This document shows, in pieces, positions 1 through 5,800 of a stretch of 18,816 nucleotides of DNA; position 1 is the first letter of the stretch; each line of letters starts with the position of its first letter. Position numbers and translations under genes: made by a program. Source of the stretch: an uncultured Coriobacteriaceae bacterium. Lineage in GTDB: Bacteria > Actinomycetota > Coriobacteriia > Coriobacteriales > Eggerthellaceae. The notes under the pieces were generated by a model. The model was not told where the DNA came from, searched no databases, and saw only the letters and a list, made by a program, of their open reading frames with translations. Where the stretch lies: the NCBI GenBank assembly GCA_900552585.1, contig USAB01000030.1, forward strand, positions 1 to 18,816. The letters run 5' to 3'.

Positions 1-989
1 CGTACCCTTCCGCGCTGGGCTATGACACCGGCGGGTCCATCCGCCAGCCGGGCAGCTTCTGCGGCGTCGTGGCGGTCAAGCCCACCTACGGCGTGGTGTC
101 CCGCTACGGTGTGGTGGCGTTCGGCAGCTCGCTCGACCAAGTAGGACCGTTTGCCCGCAGCGTCCAGGATGCGGCGCTGGTGCTGAATGCCATCTCCGGC
201 CGCGATCCGCTGGATTGCACCAGCCAGGCCATCGACACGGATTTCACTGCGAACCTGGCAGAAGGCGCGAAGGGCATGAAGGTGGGCGTCGTGCCCGCAT
301 TCATGCAGGCGGAAGGATTGCAGCCGGAGGTTGCGAAGGCCGTCCAAGATGCGGCGAAGACGCTGCAGGATGCGGGTGCCGAGCTGGTTGAGATCGAGCT
401 TCCGCACGCCGAGGCCGCCATGAGCGCCTATTACGTGCTGGGGCCGTGCGAGGCATTCAGCAACCTGGCCCGTTTCGATTCCGTGCGCTACGGCTACTGC
501 GATCCCGGCCACAAGGATCTGGGCGGTCAGTACGAGGCAAGCCGCGAAGGAGGCTTCGGCCCCGAAGCGCGCCGTCGCATCATGTTGGGCAGCTACCTGC
601 TTTCCTCCGGCGTGTACGACAAGTACTACTATCCCGCGCAGCAGGTTCGCACGCTGATCACGCAGGATTACACGCAGGCGTACGAGAAGGTCGATGTTAT
701 CCTGGCCCCCGTGTCTCCGCGCACGGCGTTCAAGATCGGCGAGATCAACGACCCCACCAGCATGTATCTGGGCGACATGTTCACCATCTCCATCAACATC
801 GCCGGCAACGGCGGCATGAACATGCCGCTGGGCCTGGGCGCCGATTCCGGCATGCCCGTGGGCGTGCAGATCATCTCACCGGCATTCCGCGACCAGAATA
901 TGCTGCGCGTGGCCGCGGCGTTGGAGCAGGTGTACGGCAAGGCGCCCGTTGCGCCCGGCTTCGCTGACGGAAAGGCGGTGGTTCGATGA
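1..989 (+). CDS. gatA: Glutamyl-tRNA(Gln)/aspartyl-tRNA(Asn) amidotransferase subunit A (3' part; start lies outside the window)
   Basis: GatA is the glutaminase subunit of the cytoplasmic GatCAB complex. It releases ammonia from glutamine (or asparagine), and GatB uses that ammonia to amidate Glu-tRNA(Gln) and/or Asp-tRNA(Asn). Reading starts at base 3 in this frame, and 328 residues are visible of a family normally near 485. The amidase-signature segment DTGGSIRQP at visible residues 8-16 carries the nucleophilic serine (visible residue 12). The catalytic lysine and cis-serine would lie upstream of the window. Later family motifs are present: KPTYG, SSLDQVGPF, SNLARFDSVRYG, and MYLGDMFTISINIAG before a PVGVQIISPAF end. 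The residue before DTGGS is tyrosine, where I recall serine as usual, so this is a somewhat divergent GatA. The stop TGA at 987-989 overlaps the gatB start (ATGA), so the two are translationally coupled. Identity is secure. Confidence 0.95.
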   Translation, partial: YPSALGYDTGGSIRQPGSFCGVVAVKPTYGVVSRYGVVAFGSSLDQVGPFARSVQDAALVLNAISGRDPLDCTSQAIDTDFTANLAEGAKGMKVGVVPAFMQAEGLQPEVAKAVQDAAKTLQDAGAELVEIELPHAEAAMSAYYVLGPCEAFSNLARFDSVRYGYCDPGHKDLGGQYEASREGGFGPEARRRIMLGSYLLSSGVYDKYYYPAQQVRTLITQDYTQAYEKVDVILAPVSPRTAFKIGEINDPTSMYLGDMFTISINIAGNGGMNMPLGLGADSGMPVGVQIISPAFRDQNMLRVAAALEQVYGKAPVAPGFADGKAVVR

Positions 990-2533
990 AGACGCTGGAA
1001 GAGGCCCTGAAGGATTGGGAAGCGGTCATCGGCCTTGAGGTCCATTGCGAGCTGACGAAGCTCGAGACGAAGATGTTTTGTGGCTGCAAACTGGAATTCG
1101 GCGCGGAGCCAAACACGCATGTTTGTCCCGTGTGCCTGGGCATGCCCGGCGCACTGCCCGTGCCGAACAAGGCGGCAATCGAGTCCATCTGCCTGGCTGG
1201 CCTTGCTACGAACTGCGAGATCAAGAAGCACTCCATGTTCTACCGTAAGGGCTATATGTACCCCGACATGGCGAAGAACTTCCAGACCACGCAGGGCCCG
1301 GTGGCCTTCTGCATGGACGGCTGGCTGGACCTGGCCGTGGACGGCAAGGGTGCGAACGAGCGCATCGACCTGCCGGAGGCGCAGGGCAAGGACGGTGCGT
1401 ACACCGCGCATATCGGCATCGAGCGCATCCACATGGAAGAGGATGCGGGCAAGATGATCCATATCGGCGGCGACGAGGGCCGCATCGCCGGCGCCACACA
1501 TTCGCTGGTCGACTACAACCGCGCCGGTACCCCGCTCATCGAGTTGGTCACGCGTCCTGACCTGCGCACACCCGAAGAGGCGCGTCTGTTCATGGAAAAG
1601 CTGCGCCAGATCTTCCTGGCTCTGGGCATTTCCGACTGCAGCATGGAGGAAGGGTCGCTGCGTGCTGACGGCAACATCTCCCTGCGGCGCCGGGGTACTA
1701 CGCAGCTGGGCACGAAGACGGAGCTGAAGAACATCAACAGCTTCAAGAGCCTGCATGACGGCCTGGTCTACGAAATCCGTCGCCAAGCCGAGGTACTGGA
1801 AGAGGGCGGCGTCATCTACCAGGAGACGCGTCACTGGGATCCCAGCGCGAAACGCACCATCGTCATGCGCGTGAAGGAGACGGCCGACGACTACCGCATG
1901 TTCCCCGACCCCGACTTGGCGCCGTACGATCTGTCCGACGAGTTCATCGAGCGCGTGCGTGCGAAACTGCCCGAGCTGCCCGATCAGAAGATCGAGCGCT
2001 TCCAGACGGATTTCGGCCTATCTTCCTACGATGCCCGTCATCTGGTGGACCATCGCGTGACGGCGAATTTCTTCGAGGCCTGCATGGCGTGCGACGGCGC
2101 GAACGACAAGCTGGCGAAGCCCCTGGCAAATCTGATTATCAACGACGTGGCATCGTATCTGAATGCAAACGGGTTGAACAATTTGGATGATTCGCCGCTT
2201 ACACCCGCGCGTGCGGTTGAGCTGGTAACGCTGCTTGCCGACGACACGATTTCGTCGAAGCAGGGCAAGGAGGTCTTCTCCGCCGTGTTGGATGAGGACA
2301 AGGACCCCTCTGCCATCGTGGAGGAGCGTGGCATGAAACAGGTGTCCGACACCGGCGCGCTGGAGGCGGTTATCGACCAGGTGCTGGCGGATAATCCCGA
2401 CAAGGTTGAGGCGTACAAGGGCGGCAAGACCGGCCTGTTGGGCTTCTTCGTGGGTCAGTGCATGAAGGCCACAAAGGGCCAGGGCAATCCCAAGCTCATC
2501 AACCAGATGCTTTCTGCGCGCCTGAACGGGTAA
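986..2533 (+). CDS. gatB: Aspartyl/glutamyl-tRNA amidotransferase subunit B
   Basis: GatB is the kinase/amidotransferase subunit of GatCAB. It activates the side-chain carboxyl of mischarged Glu-tRNA(Gln) or Asp-tRNA(Asn) with ATP and transfers the ammonia made by GatA. The protein has 515 residues, slightly longer than the usual 475-500. The N-terminal cradle domain shows AVIGLEVHCEL (13-23). A zinc-binding cysteine set follows (C32, C34, C47, C50) within MFCGCKLEFGAEPNTHVCPVC. The segment GTPLIELVTRPDLRTPEEA and the C-terminal YqeY-like tail ending FFVGQCMKATKGQGNPKLINQML complete the family architecture. The ATG at 986 overlaps the gatA stop by 4 bases, which fixes the start. No gatC is visible and it may lie upstream of gatA. 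Nothing in the sequence suggests damage. Confidence 0.97.
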   Translation: MKTLEEALKDWEAVIGLEVHCELTKLETKMFCGCKLEFGAEPNTHVCPVCLGMPGALPVPNKAAIESICLAGLATNCEIKKHSMFYRKGYMYPDMAKNFQTTQGPVAFCMDGWLDLAVDGKGANERIDLPEAQGKDGAYTAHIGIERIHMEEDAGKMIHIGGDEGRIAGATHSLVDYNRAGTPLIELVTRPDLRTPEEARLFMEKLRQIFLALGISDCSMEEGSLRADGNISLRRRGTTQLGTKTELKNINSFKSLHDGLVYEIRRQAEVLEEGGVIYQETRHWDPSAKRTIVMRVKETADDYRMFPDPDLAPYDLSDEFIERVRAKLPELPDQKIERFQTDFGLSSYDARHLVDHRVTANFFEACMACDGANDKLAKPLANLIINDVASYLNANGLNNLDDSPLTPARAVELVTLLADDTISSKQGKEVFSAVLDEDKDPSAIVEERGMKQVSDTGALEAVIDQVLADNPDKVEAYKGGKTGLLGFFVGQCMKATKGQGNPKLINQMLSARLNG

Positions 2534-2544
2534 TCCCGGTTTCC

Positions 2545-2642
2545 AAAAGGTGCCCAGCGCACTTCGAAGTGCAGTCTTTTCGCTATTCGTTTCGGCGGTT
2601 ACGGTAAAGACGAGATATTCGAGGCGGGCGGGCACCTTTTTT
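2545..2642 (+). terminator. Inverted-repeat element with terminal T-run between gatB and the sirtuin gene (terminator or attenuator)
   Basis: AAAAGGTGCCC (2545-2555) and GGGCACCTTTT (2630-2640) form a perfect 11-base inverted repeat. The T-run continues to 2642, giving six Ts. Between the arms is a perfect 14-base palindrome GCACTTCGAAGTGC (2559-2572), which can fold as a 5-bp hairpin with a TCGA loop and is followed by a T-rich stretch (TCTTTT, 2575-2580). GTCTTT (2574-2579) could also pair with AAAGAC (2606-2611). The inner hairpin with its T-rich tail looks like a terminator for the gat operon. The outer stem closing a multi-branched loop and ending in Ts looks like an attenuator. It ends 30 bases before the sirtuin ATG, leaving no room for a separate promoter after it. 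Function is inferred; only the repeats are seen. Confidence 0.5.
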
Positions 2643-2672
2643 ATGCCCGCAGCAAGGCAAGGGGGTAGGGCG

Positions 2673-3563
2673 ATGCTTGGATTTGGCGGACGGTATGTGC
2701 AGGCGAACGCGTCGGCAGAGGGTTTTGAGGCGGCAACGGAGCAGTTGAAACGCGCCCTCGTTCAGGCAGAGGCAGTGGTTGTCGGAGCCGGGGCTGGCCT
2801 TTCCACCGCTGCCGGCATGACATACGGTGGCAAGCGCTTCGATGAGCTGTTCGCCGATTTCAAAAACAAGTACGGTTTCCGCGACATGTACAGCGGCGGT
2901 TTCGGCCCGTTCGAGAGCCTGGAAGAGCAGTGGGCCTTCTGGAGCCGCTCCATTCTTTGCAACCGTTATACGAAGGCGCCCGGTACGGCATACGACGATC
3001 TGCGTGCAACGCTTGACGGCAAGGACTATTTCGTCATCACCACAAACGTGGACCATCAGTTCCAGCTTGCCGGATTCGACAAGGACCGCCTGTTCTACAC
3101 GCAAGGCGATTACGGCCTGTGGCAGTGCTCCGTGCCATGTCATGACGCCACATACGACAACGAGGACGTCGTGCGCCGCATGGTGGCGCAGCAGAAGGAC
3201 ATGAAGGTGCCCTCCCAGCTGGTGCCGCATTGCCCGTGTTGCGGAAAGCCCATGGCCATGAACCTGCGCGCGGACGACACGTTCGTGGAGGATGCGGGCT
3301 GGCATGCCGCCCAGGAGCGCTATTCCCGCTTCGTGCATTCGCATGAACGGGGGCGCGTCCTGTACCTGGAACTGGGCGTGGGCTATAACACACCGGTGAT
3401 CATCAAGTTCCCCTTCTGGCAGCTGACGGACCAAAATCCTCAGGCGGTGTACGCCTGCGTGAATCGCGGCGACTGCCTTGCACCGTCCCGGATTGCGGGC
3501 CGGTCCATCCTGGTGGATGACGACCTGGCCCACGTCATTTCCGAACTGCGAAACGCCCGCTAG
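2673..3563 (+). CDS. Sir2-family NAD-dependent protein, class M (SirTM-like) sirtuin
   Basis: This is a 296-residue cytosolic sirtuin. The Rossmann NAD-binding motif GAGAGLS is at 38-44, and TTNVDHQFQLAGF (123-135) corresponds to the usual TQNID..H segment. The position of the canonical catalytic histidine (..LHG) reads YTQGDYG (142-148), with glutamine Q144. Structural zinc ligands appear as CSVPC (C152, C156) and CPCC (C187, C190), followed by GVGYNTP and FPFWQ near the C-terminus. The asparagine/glutamine active-site pattern is that of class M sirtuins, which in some Gram-positives ADP-ribosylate a lipoylated GcvH-like protein reversed by a linked macrodomain protein. No macrodomain, GcvH-L or lipoate ligase gene lies in this window, so the substrate is unknown. 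Start: ATG 2673 has AAGGGGGT 7-14 bases upstream. An in-frame upstream extension from 2550 would run through the inverted repeat and is rejected. Confidence 0.88.
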   Translation: MLGFGGRYVQANASAEGFEAATEQLKRALVQAEAVVVGAGAGLSTAAGMTYGGKRFDELFADFKNKYGFRDMYSGGFGPFESLEEQWAFWSRSILCNRYTKAPGTAYDDLRATLDGKDYFVITTNVDHQFQLAGFDKDRLFYTQGDYGLWQCSVPCHDATYDNEDVVRRMVAQQKDMKVPSQLVPHCPCCGKPMAMNLRADDTFVEDAGWHAAQERYSRFVHSHERGRVLYLELGVGYNTPVIIKFPFWQLTDQNPQAVYACVNRGDCLAPSRIAGRSILVDDDLAHVISELRNAR

Positions 3564-3663
3564 GTGCATCGCCGTGCGGCGGTCGGCTTGCGGCTTCGAC
3601 GACCGGCTGTCTACGCGACACTCCAAGGCGCTCCCGGAGCCGAAACGGCATCCCGCAGGGGCG

Positions 3664-3672
3664 TGATACCAT
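3664..3672 (+). promoter_or_regulatory. Possible extended -10 promoter for the MBL/DUF3006 pair
   Basis: TGATACCAT is an extended -10 type sequence (TG-n-TACCAT). It lies about 37 bases before the TTG start at 3709, in the 145-base spacer after the sirtuin gene. No convincing -35 hexamer is seen at 16-18 bases. This is weak evidence from sequence alone. Confidence 0.3.
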
Positions 3673-3708
3673 TGCTCCTAACGGGATTACGTTGGGGAGG
3701 AAGCGGAA

Positions 3709-4992
3709 TTGAGCAAGATTACGAGCAAGAAAGGCCGCGGCTGCCTATTGGCTGTGGTCATCTTTGTCGTCCTCTGCATGGCGGCGGCGTGCGTCGGCGG
3801 CACGAATTCGAATCAGGACAGCGCGCAGGACAGCCAGTCCACGGCCGTGCAGTCTCAGGCATCGCAGAGCCAGGGTTCGTCTTCGGCGACGACAAGCTCT
3901 TCGGCTAAGGCGGAATCGTCATCCACGAAGAAGGCGGCAGCGAAGAAAAGCTCGGGCACGATGGTCGTGCGGTTCGTCGACGTCGGCCAAGGCGACGGGT
4001 CGGTCATCGAATTCCCCGACGGGAAGACGCTCGTCATCGATACGGCCGCCGACGCGGACGGCGCGGTCAACGGCGTCCTAGCAAGCGATAAGCGCACGAC
4101 CATCAACTGGCTTGTGGCCACGCATCCGGATGCCGACCATATCGGCGGGCTGGCGGGTGTCATTGCGTCGAACAACGTGAAATCCGTCTGGGCGCCTCAC
4201 GTGAACAGCTCGACCAGGACGTATACGAACTTCCTGAACGCCGTTTCCGGTGCGGGCCTTTCCATTCACAATGCCGTGTCGGGCAAGACGATAGCGAAGG
4301 GGTCGGGCTATTCCATCGAATTGCTGTGGCCGCCGAAGGGCGCCTCGTATTCCGATACGAACGACTATTCTGCCATCGTACTGGTGAAATACGGTTCGAA
4401 GCGGTTCTTGTTCACGGGCGATGCGCCCGTCGAGGCCCAGGAGCAGGCGGGCAGCGGGCATGTGGACGTGCTGAAGGTGTCGCATCATGGTTCGGCATCG
4501 GGCACGGACGACGCGCTTGCCGCGACGCTTTCGCCCCAGATCGCCGTCCTCTCGTACGGCCTGGACAATTCGTACGGCCATCCCACGCAGACCGTGATCG
4601 ACGCGCTCAAGGGCGCGGGCGCGAAGGTGTACGGCACCGGTGCGCAAGGTACCGTGACGGTGACGACGGGCGGCAAGAAGCTGCATGTCAAGACGGAGCG
4701 CAGCGGCAAGGTGGTTGCGGCCAGCGCGGATTCGGGTTCCGGATCGCGGTATCTTGACAGCGGCGGCACCTCGAATAAGGCGTCCTCGGCGTCGAAGGCG
4801 AAGGCGTCCTCGGGGTCGAAGGCGAAGACGTCCGGGAGTGCCGCGAAGGAAACCGTGTACGTTACGCCCTCGGGATCGAAATACCATCAAAAGGGATGCC
4901 GGACGCTTTCCCGGAGCAAGACGCTTACCAAGATGACGCGGTCGGAAGCCGAGGCGCAGGGGTATACCGCCTGCGCAGTATGTGGAGGTTAG
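3709..4992 (+). CDS. Secreted ComEC/Rec2-type metallo-beta-lactamase-fold hydrolase with C-terminal CxxC module
   Basis: This 427-residue protein resembles the extracellular MBL domain of ComEC, which is thought to degrade one DNA strand during uptake. Residues 1-28 form a signal peptide: basic start, hydrophobic LLAVVIFVVLCMAA, and AAAC with C28 as a possible but non-ideal lipobox. A Ser/Ala/Gln-rich linker spans about 35-83. The MBL domain (about 84-330) shows VDVGQGDG (90-97), the metal motif THPDADHIGG (138-147; H139, D141, D143, H144), FTGDAP with D238, SHHG (258-261) and GHP (H291). A repetitive Lys/Ala/Ser linker (about 355-382) leads to a small C-terminal module with YVTPSGSKYH, C397, C422 and C425, of a kind seen at the ends of secreted nucleases. 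No ComEC membrane domain is present. The TTG start is chosen because GGGGAGG (3694-3700) lies 8 bases upstream. It may act on extracellular DNA or another phosphoester; the substrate is not proven. Confidence 0.82.
   Translation: MSKITSKKGRGCLLAVVIFVVLCMAAACVGGTNSNQDSAQDSQSTAVQSQASQSQGSSSATTSSSAKAESSSTKKAAAKKSSGTMVVRFVDVGQGDGSVIEFPDGKTLVIDTAADADGAVNGVLASDKRTTINWLVATHPDADHIGGLAGVIASNNVKSVWAPHVNSSTRTYTNFLNAVSGAGLSIHNAVSGKTIAKGSGYSIELLWPPKGASYSDTNDYSAIVLVKYGSKRFLFTGDAPVEAQEQAGSGHVDVLKVSHHGSASGTDDALAATLSPQIAVLSYGLDNSYGHPTQTVIDALKGAGAKVYGTGAQGTVTVTTGGKKLHVKTERSGKVVAASADSGSGSRYLDSGGTSNKASSASKAKASSGSKAKTSGSAAKETVYVTPSGSKYHQKGCRTLSRSKTLTKMTRSEAEAQGYTACAVCGG
4777..4824 (+). repeat. 24-bp tandem repeat, two copies, in the MBL protein linker
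   Basis: Positions 4777-4800 and 4801-4824 are consecutive 24-base units differing at one base (C/G at unit position 14). A degenerate third partial copy begins AAGACGTCC at 4825. The unit is in frame and encodes the octapeptide KASS(A/G)SKA, part of the flexible linker before the C-terminal cysteine module. Being a multiple of three, copy-number change would keep the frame. Confidence 0.85.
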
Positions 4993-4993
4993 C

Positions 4994-5212
4994 ATGCAAG
5001 CCATAGTGGATCGGTTGGAAGGCGATATCGCCGTTCTGGAAATCGACGGCACGAGGTTCGAGGACGTGCCGCTGTCTCGGCTGCCGGAGGGGACGCGCCA
5101 GGGCAGCGTGCTGGCCGGCGAGCCGGGGTCATGGCGCCTTGACCCGGATGCCGAACGAGAGCGCCTGCAGGTGAACGCGGACCTGATGAAGAAGCTGTTC
5201 ACGGACGATTAG
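4994..5212 (+). CDS. DUF3006 family small protein
   Basis: This is a 72-residue acidic protein matching the DUF3006 pattern. It opens with AIVDRLEGDIAVLEIDG, followed by FEDVPLSRLPEGTRQGSVL, a tryptophan (SWRLD) and a helical C-terminus ending MKKLFTDD. It has no signal peptide or membrane segment. The function of the family is not established. DUF3006 genes are commonly found directly after ComEC-type MBL genes, as here, so a shared role is likely but unproven. ATG 4994 lies one base after the MBL stop, and GGAGG (4984-4988), inside the end of the MBL gene, sits 5 bases before it. This supports that start over the in-frame GTG at 4982 and implies translational coupling. Confidence 0.85.
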   Translation: MQAIVDRLEGDIAVLEIDGTRFEDVPLSRLPEGTRQGSVLAGEPGSWRLDPDAERERLQVNADLMKKLFTDD

Positions 5213-5800
5213 GGTGGCCCGGTGCGGTGCATGGATGCCGCGCCGCGCCGATGCGTTTGCGGTGCCGCATGCGTCGCCTTCGCAGGTTCCTGCGTGATGC
5301 CGCTATCGGGTCCACCGGCATTCGCCTGCGGGCACTCCGCCCGCAATAACCGCTGCCGGACAGTGCCGGGGAAGCGCCCGGCTGCGTCTTCTGCGCCTTC
5401 GAATTGTGCTTTTGTGCAAACGGTGAAGCGATAATCGTCGTATTGCTTTAGCGCTCTACTGTGATAAAGTATCGCCAAGGCGGAGGGACGGCCTCCTATT
5501 CAAGTTGTCGCCTGTCCGGGCCACTGCCCGAACTGCTGTCCGGGTTGCCGTAGCTGCAATCGCACGGCGCACGTTGCGCATGTGAGACTGTCGGTGCTGG
5601 TTGCCGCCTGCGGCAGGCGCGCAAATCGTCGTTGTTTCGTGCAGCGCCCGCACCGGCACGGCGCACCGCCTATAATTAGACAATTCGCGTGCGGGATGCA
5701 TGCGACCGACTATCGCGATAAACGTCCTTCATGGACGCGGAATTGGAAAGGGAGCGCGGAAGCGCTCTGCAGAAGACAGAGGGGAACAGGTACCGAAGCA
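5213..5800 (+). other. 588-base non-coding stretch: hairpins, two promoter-like sites and the histidine operon leader
   Basis: No convincing gene lies here. Seen in order: a GGTGCGG/CCGCGCC hairpin (5221-5244, one G.U pair); a GCCGGG/CCCGGC hairpin (5365-5382) followed by only moderately T-rich sequence, the best but weak terminator candidate for the DUF3006 transcript; a promoter-like TTGCTT (5443-5448), 16 bases, TAAAGT (5465-5470); a GGAGG/CCTCC hairpin (5482-5496); a CGCCTG/CAGGCG hairpin near 5608-5622; a perfect TATAAT at 5671-5676; the palindrome TATCGCGATA (5711-5720); a CGTCC/GGACG hairpin (5723-5737); and GAGCGC-GGAA-GCGCTC (5752-5767), a 6-bp stem with a GNRA-type loop. From the TATAAT box the leader would be about 120 bases. 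An in-frame extension of the next gene back to 5582 is open but shows no HisZ-family similarity. Confidence 0.6.
5671..5676 (+). promoter_or_regulatory. hisZG: Consensus -10 box, likely promoter of the his operon
   Basis: TATAAT is a perfect -10 match in an otherwise GC-rich region, about 125 bases before the hisZG start. No clear -35 hexamer is seen 16-18 bases upstream. The transcript would start near 5682-5684 and contain two stable hairpins (5723-5737 and 5752-5767). Confidence 0.5.

Noticed and set aside
2550..2672. 41-codon N-terminal extension of the sirtuin
   Set aside because: It crosses the inverted-repeat element, lacks a ribosome binding site, and adds Arg/Ala-rich residues not typical of sirtuins. 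ATG 2673 has a good ribosome binding site.
5222..5434. Small cysteine-rich protein (70 codons)
   Set aside because: No ribosome binding site, no recognisable motif, irregular cysteine spacing, and it lies over hairpin sequence. Probably a chance frame.
5582..5800. 73-codon N-terminal extension of HisZG
   Set aside because: It includes the TATAAT box and hairpins, has no HisZ similarity, and the family normally begins shortly before the PTGFRDVMP-type motif, as it does from ATG 5801.
5752..5800. T-box riboswitch before the his operon
   Set aside because: GGAACAGGTACCG slightly recalls the T-box sequence, but the discriminator TGGN context, a stem I with specifier loop and sufficient leader length are not recognisable.
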